A DNA stretch of 25,880 nt from Bacteroidales bacterium UBA2800 (lineage in GTDB: Bacteria; Bacteroidota; Bacteroidia; Bacteroidales; Paludibacteraceae). This document shows positions 1 through 7,252 of this stretch, in pieces (position 1 is the stretch's first letter; the number at the start of each line of letters is the position of its first letter). A program made the position numbers and the translations under genes. The notes below the pieces were generated by a model. The model had not been told where the DNA came from and did no database searches. It saw only the letters and a program-made list of their open reading frames with translations. The DNA lies in contig DEHM01000020.1 in NCBI GenBank assembly GCA_002351925.1, positions 101,476-127,355 of the forward strand, in the 5' to 3' direction.

Positions 1-366
1 CCTGTCAACTACCTCCCATTTACGGGACGATCCTAGACTTTAGTCCTTCCGTCTTCCTAATCACAAGCCAACCTCGTTATTCCATCATTAAAATTCGTCC
101 TGTTCATTTTGTCCATATGTCCATATTGTCCATTTGATAATTTTTCTATGTCGTTGTGTCGCTCTTGAAAATTTGCGTGAGACTTTTGAGACTTTGAGAC
201 TTTCCGCTGTAGCGAACTGTCGTTCAGTTATTTACAAAGTCTCACGAAAGTATCAAAGTATCAAAGTTTTATAACAACAACAGCGACACAGCGACATCCT
301 CATTGATTTTTTTGCATGAGACACTTGAGACTCTGAGACACTTTTTGCAAAAAAGAATGGCATATG
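1..366. other. Non-coding leader region rich in short repeats
   Basis: No believable gene lies here; the open frames are short and repeat-driven. Bases 1-110 hold nothing I recognise. From 111 to 342 there are five separate small arrays, each of 2-3 octamers with a different unit: GTCCATAT (111-135), GAGACTTT (179-203), AAAGTATC (247-266), AGCGACAY (282-297) and GAGACWCT (318-342). Some have one extra base between units. Part of this forms a large inverted repeat, listed separately. The region ends at the promoter of the ABC ATPase gene. The gene on the left is outside the window. Confidence 0.7.
148..297. repeat. Long imperfect inverted repeat
   Basis: The outer arms are ATGTCGTTGTGTCGCT (148-163) and AGCGACACAGCGACAT (282-297), complementary at 15 of 16 positions. 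The inner arms are CGTGAGACTTT (176-186) and AAAGTCTCACG (236-246), complementary at all 11 positions. Both pairs nest around the same centre, so one strand could fold into a long interrupted hairpin. The arms are themselves made of the local octamer arrays. There is no T-run after the right arm, so it is not a standard terminator. It may be a degenerate repeat element or an RNA structure; its function is unknown. Confidence 0.6.
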
Positions 367-398
367 CTTGCATATGTCATTTTTTTGTAGTACTTTTG
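367..398 (+). promoter_or_regulatory. Bacteroidota-type promoter of the ABC ATPase-ruvB unit
   Basis: CTTG (367-370) is followed by exactly 20 nt and then TACTTTTG (391-398), which fits the Bacteroidota -7 consensus TAnnTTTG. The spacer begins CATATGTCA and continues with a run of seven T, where the related promoters have a run of A. The likely start codon is 24 nt downstream. Confidence 0.75.
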
Positions 399-421
399 CA
401 CCCGCAAAAGTTTTTCGGCGG

Positions 422-1120
422 ATGGCAGTACATATCGCACATATCAACAAGATGTTCGGCAAGCAGCAGGTGCTGCGTGACGTGACGCTGGATATACCCG
501 ACGGGCAGATAGTAGGTCTGCTGGGCCCGAACGGAGCCGGCAAGAGTACGCTGATGAAGATACTGATCGGGCTGTGGGAGGCAGATAATGGGTTACAGGT
601 TACGGGTGACGGGTTACAGAAACCGATAGTGGAAGTGCCGGAGCGGATAGGGTATCTGCCGGAGAACAACCCGCTGTACGAGGAGATGTACGTCACAGAG
701 TATCTGCGCTTTATGGCGCAACTCACGGGCATTCAGCCATCAGCTATCAGCCATCAGATTGACGAACTTATTGAGCGAGTCGGGCTCACGCCGGAGCGGC
801 ATAAGCACATACGCGAGTTGAGCAAGGGCTACAGGCAGCGTGTGGGCCTGGCGCAGGCGTTGCTGGGTGACCCGCAGCTGCTGATACTGGACGAGCCGAC
901 GACGGGTCTGGACCCTAACCAACTGGTGGAGATACGCAGCCTGATCCGTTCGCTGGGGCAGGAGCGCACCGTGATCCTCTCGACACACATCATGCAGGAG
1001 GTAAGCGCCATGTGCGACCGCGTGGTGATACTCGACCACGGAGAGATAAAAGCCGACAGGCTGATAGATGAAATAGAGGACTTGGAAGCCCTATTTCATC
1101 AATCGACGTTAAACCGTTAA
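422..1120 (+). CDS. ABC transporter ATP-binding protein, GldA-like, compact
   Basis: This is the nucleotide-binding subunit of an ABC exporter, 232 aa. It has Walker A GPNGAGKST (35-43), signature LSKGYRQR (133-140), Walker B LLILDEP (153-159) and the switch histidine in STHIMQE (H189). The stretch ERIGYLPENNPLY is typical of the GldA / gliding-motility-associated and YxlF-like ABC ATPases. I chose ATG 422 because an upstream in-frame ATG at 368 lies inside the promoter. No permease gene is next to it; ruvB follows after an octamer array. Two surface segments, residues about 56-66 and 105-113, are encoded by heptamer tandem repeats. The C-terminal region is short compared with usual GldA proteins. 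The ATPase call is secure, but the transported substrate is unknown and a role in gliding cannot be inferred. Confidence 0.88.
   Translation: MAVHIAHINKMFGKQQVLRDVTLDIPDGQIVGLLGPNGAGKSTLMKILIGLWEADNGLQVTGDGLQKPIVEVPERIGYLPENNPLYEEMYVTEYLRFMAQLTGIQPSAISHQIDELIERVGLTPERHKHIRELSKGYRQRVGLAQALLGDPQLLILDEPTTGLDPNQLVEIRSLIRSLGQERTVILSTHIMQEVSAMCDRVVILDHGEIKADRLIDEIEDLEALFHQSTLNR
590..617 (+). repeat. Heptamer tandem repeat inside the ABC ATPase gene
   Basis: Four heptamers lie in direct succession: GGGTTAC, AGGTTAC, GGGTGAC, GGGTTAC. They encode the segment NGLQVTGDGLQ in frame. In relatives this place holds the short turn between the Walker A helix and the strand before the Q-loop region. Confidence 0.85.
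734..757 (+). repeat. Heptamer tandem repeat inside the ABC ATPase gene
   Basis: The array reads CAGCCAT, CAGCTAT, CAGCCAT, CAG, three full heptamers and a partial one. It encodes QPSAISHQ in frame, in the helical subdomain before the signature motif. The same family occurs in opposite orientation in the flavoprotein gene at 2850-2877. Confidence 0.85.
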
Positions 1121-1138
1121 ACTGTTAAACTGTTAAGA
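1107..1138 (+). repeat. Octamer tandem repeat across the ABC ATPase stop codon and the ruvB start
   Basis: Four octamers lie in succession: CGTTAAAC, CGTTAAAC, TGTTAAAC, TGTTAAGA. The second supplies the TAA stop of the ABC ATPase gene, and the last ends at the first base of the ruvB ATG. The array therefore fills the whole intergenic gap. A related but degraded array sits between the aminotransferase and rpoN genes. Confidence 0.85.
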
Positions 1139-2154
1139 TGGCAGAATTTGATATACGACAACAGATGAACGAGAAGGAGCAGGACAATGCGCTGCGCCCG
1201 TTGTGCTTTGCCGACTTTGCCGGTCAGAGCAAGGTGACCTCTAACCTGAAGATATTTGTGGAGGCGGCCAAGATGCGCGGCGAGAGTCTTGACCACGTGC
1301 TGCTCTTCGGCCCTCCGGGTCTGGGTAAGACGACGCTGAGCAACATCATCGCCAACGAGCTGGGCGTGGGCTTCAAGGTGACCTCTGGTCCGGTACTGGA
1401 CAAACCCGGCGACCTGGCCGGTCTGCTGACCTCGCTCGAGCCGAACGATGTGCTCTTCATCGACGAGATACACCGTCTGTCGCCGGTGGTGGAGGAGTAT
1501 CTGTACTCGGCCATGGAGGACTACCGTATCGACATCATGATCGACAAGGGTCCTTCGGCGCGGACGATACAGATCGACCTGAACCATTTCACGCTGATAG
1601 GCGCGACGACGCGAAGCGGTCTGCTGACGAGTCCGCTACGTGCGCGCTTCGGCATCAACTGCCATCTGGAGTACTACGATGCCGACATCCTGGCGGGTAT
1701 CGTGAAGCGTTCGGCGCGCCTGCTGCAGGTAGCCATCAACGAGGAGGCAGCGGGCGAGATAGCGCGCCGCAGTCGCGGTACGCCCCGTATTGCCAATGCG
1801 CTGCTGCGCCGCGTGCGTGACTTCGCGCAGGTGAAGGGCAACGGCACTATCGACCTGGAGATAGCCCAATATGCACTGGAAGCGCTCAACATAGACACCT
1901 TCGGTCTGGACCAGATAGACAACAAGCTGCTGCTGACCATCATCGATAAGTTCCGCGGCGGCCCGGTAGGTCTGAACACGATAGCGACGGCCATGGGCGA
2001 AGATGCCGGTACGATAGAAGATGTGTACGAGCCGTATCTGATAAAAGAAGGATTCATCAAGCGTACACCACGTGGGCGCGAGGCGACCGAGTTGGCCTAT
2101 CGTCATCTGGGAAAGACACCGCTGTCGGCCGACGGCCAGCAGTCGATGTTCTGA
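1138..2154 (+). CDS. ruvB: Holliday junction branch-migration helicase RuvB
   Basis: RuvB is the hexameric AAA+ motor that, with RuvA, drives branch migration of Holliday junctions before RuvC cuts them. At 338 aa it is of normal length. Visible motifs are Walker A GPPGLGKTT (58-66), Walker B VLFIDEIH (105-112), sensor 1 IGATTR (about 154-159) and the arginine-finger region SPLRARFG (about 165-172). The C-terminal winged helix contains GGPVGLNTIATAMGED and ends RTPRGREAT. It lies 17 nt after the ABC ATPase gene and probably shares its transcript. The next gene is convergent, with only 3 nt between the stops and no visible terminator. ruvA and ruvC are not in the window. Confidence 0.98.
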   Translation: MAEFDIRQQMNEKEQDNALRPLCFADFAGQSKVTSNLKIFVEAAKMRGESLDHVLLFGPPGLGKTTLSNIIANELGVGFKVTSGPVLDKPGDLAGLLTSLEPNDVLFIDEIHRLSPVVEEYLYSAMEDYRIDIMIDKGPSARTIQIDLNHFTLIGATTRSGLLTSPLRARFGINCHLEYYDADILAGIVKRSARLLQVAINEEAAGEIARRSRGTPRIANALLRRVRDFAQVKGNGTIDLEIAQYALEALNIDTFGLDQIDNKLLLTIIDKFRGGPVGLNTIATAMGEDAGTIEDVYEPYLIKEGFIKRTPRGREATELAYRHLGKTPLSADGQQSMF

Positions 2155-2157
2155 GCC

Positions 2158-3690
2158 CTACAGTCGGGCTATGGCCAAGGCGGCATTGATACCGTCGAGG
2201 GCACTACTGGTGATACCGCCGGCATAACCGGCCCCCTCGCCGCAGGGGTAGAGCAGCGGCGTGCTAAGAGATTGTAAGGTAGCAGGGTCACGCGGAATAC
2301 GCACGGCACTGCTACTTCTGCTTTCTACGCCGAGGATGACGGCGTCGTTGGTGAGGAAGCCCGGGTACTTACGGTCGAAATCGCGGAAGCCCTGTTGGAG
2401 GCGGCGCCCTATGTGGGCGGGCAGCCACTGGTCGAGGCGGCTTGGTATTGTTCCCGGCAGGTAACTGCAAGCGGGCAGATCTTTGCTGGCGCGACCTTCG
2501 ACAAAGTCGCGTAGCCGTTGCGCAGGGGCAATGGCTGACCGCTGCGCTGTAAGACCGTTGCACTGTAGGACCGCTTCGCTGTAGGAGAGACGTTCTAATT
2601 GTTCCTGGTAGTCGAGTCCGCGGAGAGGGTCATCGCCGGGGATGTCTTCGGGATTGATCTGAACGACCATGCCGCTATTGGCGTAAGGGCTGTTGCGATG
2701 GCTGGCGGACATTCCGTTGACGACACAAGTATCAGGCGTGCTGCCCGCGGGGACGATGTGCCCGCCCGGACACATACAGAACGAGTAGACGCCGCGTCCG
2801 TCCACCTGGGTGACGAGGCTATATGCCGCGTTGCCGACAAAGTCTATAACTGAATGCTGATGGCTGACAGCTGACGGCTTTAGATGGTACATGAGGCGGT
2901 TGATGAGAGCTTGCGGGTGCTCGGCGCGTACGCCCATGGCGAAGCCCTTGGTCTCGAGCAAGACACCTTCGGCCGCCAACATACGGTAAGTATCGTGGGC
3001 AGAGTGGCCAATCGCCAATATCGTTGGCATAGCCAACGATAGACCGCCTGCGGCTGTAAGACTGTTGAGGCTTTCGATTTTGGTGTTGAAGTGGATCTCA
3101 CCGCCGTGGGCGAGGATGCACTCGCGGATGCGCTGGATGATAGCGGGCAGCTTGTCGGAACCGATATGTGCGTGTGCCTCGTAGAGGACGGTGTCGGGTG
3201 CGCCGAAATAGTGGAAGAGCTCCATGACGCGCTGCATGTTACCGCGTTTCTTGGAGCGGGAGAACAGTTTGCCGTCGGAGAACGTGCCCGCGCCGCCTTC
3301 GCCGAAGCAGTAGTTGGACTCGGGATTGAGGCCCTCGTTGCGGTTGAGGAGCGCGATGTCGCGTTTGCGTAGGCTGACCTCTTTGCCCCGCTCGTAGATA
3401 ATAGGTTTGATGCCGTGCTCGAGGAGCGTCAGTGCGGCGAAGAGTCCTGCCGGTCCGGCACCGATGATGACGGCCGAGCGCTCCGCGCTGTGTACGTCGC
3501 GGAAGACAGGCGGCTCGTAGAGCGGGATAGGTGCGTCCTTGGAGATAGGGCGGCCCCAGTCGTCGGTGAGAATAGTAAGATGCACGCGCAACTCTCGCTG
3601 CCGTGCATCTACACTCCGTTTTACTACCCGCCATTTCTGCGCCGCTTCGTACGCCTCACGCGGGGACAATATATACTGCTTATTTTCCAA
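2158..3690 (-). CDS. FAD-dependent dehydrogenase (COG2509-like flavoprotein), compact form
   Basis: The family has a Rossmann FAD-binding fold and no firmly established substrate. Visible motifs are VKRSVDAR near the N-terminus, the dinucleotide site GAGPAG (codons 3462-3445), NYCFGEGGAGTFSDGKL, ILAIGHSAHDTY, VNGMSASHRNSPYANSGMVV, APAQRLRDF and the C-terminal CGEGAGYAGGITSSALDG. A frame from ATG 3786 would run through the end of recA. I prefer TTG 3690, giving a start MENKQYILSP, 510 aa, that overlaps the recA stop by 11 nt; TTG 3669 is an alternative. Compared with relatives as I remember them, the N-terminal subdomain is short. Three other loops are encoded by micro-repeats (2537-2584, 2850-2877, 3019-3059). 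The reading frame is intact, so it is probably functional. It is likely translationally coupled to recA. Confidence 0.82.
   Translation of the reverse strand: MENKQYILSPREAYEAAQKWRVVKRSVDARQRELRVHLTILTDDWGRPISKDAPIPLYEPPVFRDVHSAERSAVIIGAGPAGLFAALTLLEHGIKPIIYERGKEVSLRKRDIALLNRNEGLNPESNYCFGEGGAGTFSDGKLFSRSKKRGNMQRVMELFHYFGAPDTVLYEAHAHIGSDKLPAIIQRIRECILAHGGEIHFNTKIESLNSLTAAGGLSLAMPTILAIGHSAHDTYRMLAAEGVLLETKGFAMGVRAEHPQALINRLMYHLKPSAVSHQHSVIDFVGNAAYSLVTQVDGRGVYSFCMCPGGHIVPAGSTPDTCVVNGMSASHRNSPYANSGMVVQINPEDIPGDDPLRGLDYQEQLERLSYSEAVLQCNGLTAQRSAIAPAQRLRDFVEGRASKDLPACSYLPGTIPSRLDQWLPAHIGRRLQQGFRDFDRKYPGFLTNDAVILGVESRSSSAVRIPRDPATLQSLSTPLLYPCGEGAGYAGGITSSALDGINAALAIARL
2537..2584 (+). repeat. 16-mer tandem repeat inside the flavoprotein gene
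   Basis: Three units lie in succession: GACCGCTGCGCTGTAA, GACCGTTGCACTGTAG, GACCGCTTCGCTGTAG. On the coding strand they encode SEAVLQCNGLTAQRSA just before the conserved APAQRL motif. A diverged copy of the same unit is at 3042-3059 in the same gene. Confidence 0.85.
2850..2877 (+). repeat. Heptamer tandem repeat inside the flavoprotein gene
   Basis: Four heptamers of pattern CTGANNG lie in succession: CTGAATG, CTGATGG, CTGACAG, CTGACGG. On the coding strand they give PSAVSHQHS, nearly the same peptide as PSAISHQ in the ABC ATPase (734-757). It sits just before the conserved YSLVTQVDGRGVYSFCMCPGG stretch. Confidence 0.85.
3019..3059 (+). repeat. Hairpin-forming repeat plus diverged 16-mer copy inside the flavoprotein gene
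   Basis: TATCGTTGGC (3019-3028) and GCCAACGATA (3032-3041) are perfect 10-bp inverted arms around ATA. They are followed by GACCGCCTGCGGCTGTAA (3042-3059), a diverged copy of the 2537-2584 unit. Together they encode TAAGGLSLAMPTI immediately before the conserved LAIGHSAHDTY motif. Confidence 0.75.
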
Positions 3691-4720
3691 TCTTAGCCAG
3701 TATGGTCTCCAGTCCTTTCTCCTTGACAGCCTCCCGGATCTTGGTCTCCAGTTCGTCGCAGAGGTCGGGATTGTCTGCCAGCACATCTTTCACCTTGTCG
3801 CGTCCCTGACCGAGTTTGGTGTCGCCGTAGGAGAAGAACGAACCGCTCTTCTTGACCACTTCGGCGGCCACGGCGAAGTCGAGAATCTCGCCGATACGGG
3901 AGATACCCTCGTTGAACATGAGGTCGAACTCAGCTTTCTTGAAGGGCGGTGCCACTTTGTTCTTGACCACCTTGACGCGTACCTGGTTTCCCTTAATCTG
4001 CTCGCCGTCCTTGATCTGGCCGGTGCGGCGGATGTCGAGGCGTACGCTGGCGTAGAACTTGAGTGCGTTACCGCCGGTGGTTGTCTCGGGGTTGCCGAAC
4101 ATGACGCCGATCTTCTCGCGCAGCTGGTTGATGAAGATGACGGTGGTGCCGGTCTTATTGACCGAGGCGGTCATCTTACGTAGGGCCTGGCTCATCAGAC
4201 GTGCCTGCAGACCCACCTTGTTGTCACCCATCTCGCCGGTGATCTCCGCCTTCGGCGTGAGAGCCGCTACGGAGTCGATGACGATGAGGTCGACGGCCGA
4301 CGAGTGGATGAGCTCCTCGGCGATAGCGAGTGCCTGTTCGCCGCTGTCGGGCTGGGCGATGAGCAACTCGGAGATGTTGACGCCGAGTTTCTCGGCATAG
4401 AAACGGTCGAAGGCGTGCTCCGCATCGATCATGGCTGCTATACCGCCGCCCTTCTGCACCTCGGCGATAGCGTGGATAGCGAGGGTGGTCTTACCGGACG
4501 ACTCGGGACCGTAGATCTCGATGATTCGTCCGCGCGGGTAACCGCCTACGCCCAGCGCCAGGTTCAAACCCAGACTGCCGGTAGGGATAACCGGGACGTT
4601 CTCGATGTTCTCTTCGCCCATTTTCATGATGGCACCTTTGCCATACTCCTTGTCGATCTTTGCCATCGCTGCCTGCAGCGCTTTCAGTTTGTCTGCCGAC
4701 GGCTTGTTTTCTGTTGCCAT
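3680..4720 (-). CDS. recA: Recombinase RecA
   Basis: RecA forms the ATP-dependent filament on single-stranded DNA for strand exchange and the SOS response. At 346 aa it is of normal length. Visible motifs are Walker A GPESSGKTT (71-79), the catalytic region DAEHAFD (99-105), Walker B LIVIDSVAAL (145-154), the L1 region around EMGDNKVGLQARLMSQALRK, and the L2 region INQLREKIGVMFGNPETTTGGNALKFY. The C-terminal domain is lysine/glutamate rich. It has its own promoter facing away from pnp. I did not identify a LexA-type operator. The stop overlaps the probable TTG start of the flavoprotein gene. Confidence 0.99.
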   Translation of the reverse strand: MATENKPSADKLKALQAAMAKIDKEYGKGAIMKMGEENIENVPVIPTGSLGLNLALGVGGYPRGRIIEIYGPESSGKTTLAIHAIAEVQKGGGIAAMIDAEHAFDRFYAEKLGVNISELLIAQPDSGEQALAIAEELIHSSAVDLIVIDSVAALTPKAEITGEMGDNKVGLQARLMSQALRKMTASVNKTGTTVIFINQLREKIGVMFGNPETTTGGNALKFYASVRLDIRRTGQIKDGEQIKGNQVRVKVVKNKVAPPFKKAEFDLMFNEGISRIGEILDFAVAAEVVKKSGSFFSYGDTKLGQGRDKVKDVLADNPDLCDELETKIREAVKEKGLETILAKIGK

Positions 4721-4749
4721 AATTGTCGTTTTCGTTTTGATTTAGCGTA

Positions 4750-4781
4750 CAAAAGTACTACAATTTTTTGAATTGACCAAA
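4750..4781 (-). promoter_or_regulatory. recA promoter
   Basis: On the minus strand, TTTG (4781-4778) is followed by 20 nt and then TACTTTTG (4757-4750). The spacer keeps a TCA, an A-tract and a final TGTAG, but lacks the full CATATGTCA block seen in the other promoters of this window. The recA ATG is 29 nt downstream. Confidence 0.75.
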
Positions 4782-4806
4782 TATTTATGAAAAAATAAAA
4801 AAAATT

Positions 4807-4838
4807 CTTGTGTATATCAGAAAAAAGCAGTATCTTTG
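4807..4838 (+). promoter_or_regulatory. pnp promoter
   Basis: CTTG (4807-4810) is followed by 20 nt and then TATCTTTG (4831-4838). The spacer, TGTATATCAGAAAAAAGCAG, matches the conserved spacer of the dgk-like, DUF3276, nusB and bamD promoters. It is back to back with the recA promoter; 25 bp of AT-rich DNA separate the two -33 boxes. The leader to the pnp ATG is about 60 nt, long enough for RNA-level control, but I saw no clear hairpin. Confidence 0.8.
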
Positions 4839-4904
4839 CGCGACTTTTTGTGGGTCTGATATATTAACCGGTCGCAAACGGCGGCCAAAAACGAACAAAA
4901 ACTG

Positions 4905-7175
4905 ATGAATATTGTAACCAAAGAGATTGCTCTGCCCGACGGCCGAGTGATCAAACTGGAGACAGGCAAACTGGCTAAACAGGCCGATGGTGCCGTGATG
5001 GCAACGCTCGGCAATACCATGATTCTTGCCACTGTCTGCTCCGCCAAAGATGCAGTGCCGGGTACGGACTTTATGCCCCTCACTGTAGAGTACAAAGAGA
5101 AATTTGCGTCCGCAGGACGCTTCCCGGGTGGCTTCACCCGCCGCGAGGGTAAGGCTTCGGACTACGAGATCCTGATTGCCCGTCTGATTGACCGCGCCCT
5201 TCGTCCCCTCTTCCCTTCTAACTATCACGCAGAGACTTTTGTAAACGTAACCATGTATTCGGCTGATGGCATTGATATGCCGGAGTCGATTGCCGGTTTG
5301 GCTGCAGGTGCTGCACTGGCTTGCTCGGATATACCTTTTGAGGGTCCGGTGAGCGAAGTACGTGTTGCACGCGTGGACGGCAAGATGGTGATCAACCCGA
5401 CGTTTGAGCAATGCGAGCATGCTGACCTGGAGTTGATGGTTGCCGCTACGTACGACAACATCATGATGGTAGAGGGCGAAATGAAAGAAGTGCCGGAGAG
5501 CGTTATGCTGGAGGCTATCAAGGCGGCTCACGAGGCTATCAAGCCGCAGTGCCTGGCCATCAATGAGATGATGAAAGCTTACGGCAAGGAGACCAAACGC
5601 GAGTACTGCCACGAGGTGAACGACGAGGAATTAAAGCAGGCAGTGCACGACTACAGCTACGCTCGTGCTTACGCGCAGGCTACCAGCGCCGATACCGACA
5701 AACATCACCGCGAGGAGATGTTCAGCCAGATACGTGAGGACTTCAAAGAGGAGAAAGCAGAGTATATGGCCGCACGTGCTGAGGCACTGGGTATCGATAT
5801 TGACGAGGTAGCTGCGCTCGTTGACCGTTACTACCACGATGTAGAGAAAGAGGCTATGCGTCGCGCCGTGCTCGACGAAGGCAAGCGTCTGGACGGCCGT
5901 AAGACGACGGAGATACGTCCGATATGGTGCGAAGTGGGCTACCTGCCCGGTCCTCACGGAAGCTCGATCTTCACCCGTGGTGAGACCCAGAGCCTGAGTA
6001 CCGTCACACTCGGTACCAGCCGCGATGAGAAGATCATCGACGAGGCGCTGATACAGGGCACCGACAAGTTCTTGCTGCACTATAACTTCCCGCCGTTCTC
6101 GACGGGCGAGGCCAAGGCGCAACGTGGTGTAGGCCGTCGTGAGATAGGTCACGGCAACCTGGCTTGCCGCGCGCTGAAGAACATGATTCCCGAAGACTTC
6201 CCGTACACCGTACGCGTGGTAAGCGACATCCTGGAGTCGAACGGCTCGAGCTCGATGGCTACCGTTTGTGCCGGAACGCTGGCACTGATGGACGCCGGTG
6301 TGCCGATGAAGAAACCCGTCAGCGGTATAGCCATGGGACTCATCTCAGAGAACCAGGGTAAGAACTACGCCATCCTGAGCGATATCCTCGGCGACGAGGA
6401 CCACCTGGGCGATATGGACTTCAAGACAACCGGTACGAAGGACGGTCTGACGGCCTGCCAGATGGATATCAAGGTGGACGGCCTGAGCTACGAGATCCTG
6501 GAGAACGCACTGGCACAGGCACACGAGGCACGTATGTATATCCTCGGTAAGATCCTGGAGACCATGCCGGCACCGCGTGCCGATTTGAAGCCGCACGCTC
6601 CGCGTATCGTCAGCTTCATTATCCCGAAAGATATGATTGGTGCTGTGATTGGCCCGGGCGGAAAGATTATCCAGGGTATCCAGGCTGAGACTGGTGCTGT
6701 CATCTCTATCGACGAGGTAGAAGAGGGCGGTAAGGTAGAAGTAGCCAGCAACAACGGTGACTCGATGCAGGCCGCTATCGCCAAGATCAAAGCGATCGTT
6801 GCCCTGCCGGAAGTAGGCGAGGAGTATGACTCGGTGGTTAAGAGTCTGATGCCGTACGGTTGCTTTGTTGAGTTCATGCCGGGCAAGGAAGGTCTGCTGC
6901 ACATCAGCGAGATCGACTGGAAGCGCTACGAGACCATGGAAGAGACAGGTATCAAGGAGGGTGACCACATCCGCATCAAACTGCTGGAGATTGACCCGAA
7001 GACCGGTAAGTTCCGTCTGAGTGCGAAGGCGCTGAAGGAGAAACCCGAGGGTTATCAGGAGCCGGAGAAGCGTGAGCGCGCACCGCGTGGCGACCGCAAC
7101 AACCGTCCTGACGGTGCACGCCTGGAGCGTGGCCCGCGTCCTGAGCGTCGCGGTCCCCGTCCGGAGAGACACTAA
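4905..7175 (+). CDS. pnp: Polyribonucleotide nucleotidyltransferase (PNPase)
   Basis: PNPase is the trimeric phosphorolytic 3'-5' exoribonuclease of mRNA decay. At 756 aa it is complete: a first RNase PH domain (from VTKEIALPDGR; FTRREGKASDYEILIARLIDRALRPLF), an all-helical linker, and a second RNase PH domain with LLHYNFPPFSTGEA, GRREIGHGNLA, SDILESNGSSSMA and the acidic DGLTACQMDIKVDG. A KH domain (SFIIPKDMIGAVIGPGGKIIQ) and an S1 domain (MPYGCFVEFMPGKEGLLHISEI) follow. The tail is rich in arginine, glycine and proline with repeated GPRPER, a likely RNA-binding extension. It is transcribed alone and ended by a strong hairpin. Confidence 0.99.
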   Translation: MNIVTKEIALPDGRVIKLETGKLAKQADGAVMATLGNTMILATVCSAKDAVPGTDFMPLTVEYKEKFASAGRFPGGFTRREGKASDYEILIARLIDRALRPLFPSNYHAETFVNVTMYSADGIDMPESIAGLAAGAALACSDIPFEGPVSEVRVARVDGKMVINPTFEQCEHADLELMVAATYDNIMMVEGEMKEVPESVMLEAIKAAHEAIKPQCLAINEMMKAYGKETKREYCHEVNDEELKQAVHDYSYARAYAQATSADTDKHHREEMFSQIREDFKEEKAEYMAARAEALGIDIDEVAALVDRYYHDVEKEAMRRAVLDEGKRLDGRKTTEIRPIWCEVGYLPGPHGSSIFTRGETQSLSTVTLGTSRDEKIIDEALIQGTDKFLLHYNFPPFSTGEAKAQRGVGRREIGHGNLACRALKNMIPEDFPYTVRVVSDILESNGSSSMATVCAGTLALMDAGVPMKKPVSGIAMGLISENQGKNYAILSDILGDEDHLGDMDFKTTGTKDGLTACQMDIKVDGLSYEILENALAQAHEARMYILGKILETMPAPRADLKPHAPRIVSFIIPKDMIGAVIGPGGKIIQGIQAETGAVISIDEVEEGGKVEVASNNGDSMQAAIAKIKAIVALPEVGEEYDSVVKSLMPYGCFVEFMPGKEGLLHISEIDWKRYETMEETGIKEGDHIRIKLLEIDPKTGKFRLSAKALKEKPEGYQEPEKRERAPRGDRNNRPDGARLERGPRPERRGPRPERH

Positions 7176-7191
7176 GACGATACTGACACAG

Positions 7192-7222
7192 AAAAGAGTC
7201 CGCCGATGAAGCGGACTCTTTT
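7192..7222. terminator. Bidirectional intrinsic terminator between pnp and clpB
   Basis: AAAAGAGTCCGC (7192-7203) pairs perfectly with GCGGACTCTTTT (7211-7222) around a 7-nt loop. The T-run on one strand and the A-run on the other let it work in both directions, which suits the convergent pnp and clpB genes. The pnp stop is 16 nt before it and the clpB stop is about 30 nt beyond it. Confidence 0.92.
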
Positions 7223-7252
7223 GTTATGCTCGTTGCCCGGCGGGGCGAACGA

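Noticed and set aside
111..342. CRISPR array
   Set aside because: Units are only 8 nt, differ between arrays and have no spacers.
368..421. Upstream ATG of the ABC ATPase frame
   Set aside because: It lies within the promoter spacer, so it cannot be in the mRNA; ATG 422 gives the expected N-terminus.
3691..3786. ATG 3786 start for the flavoprotein
   Set aside because: The first 32 codons are a shifted-frame shadow of the recA C-terminus.
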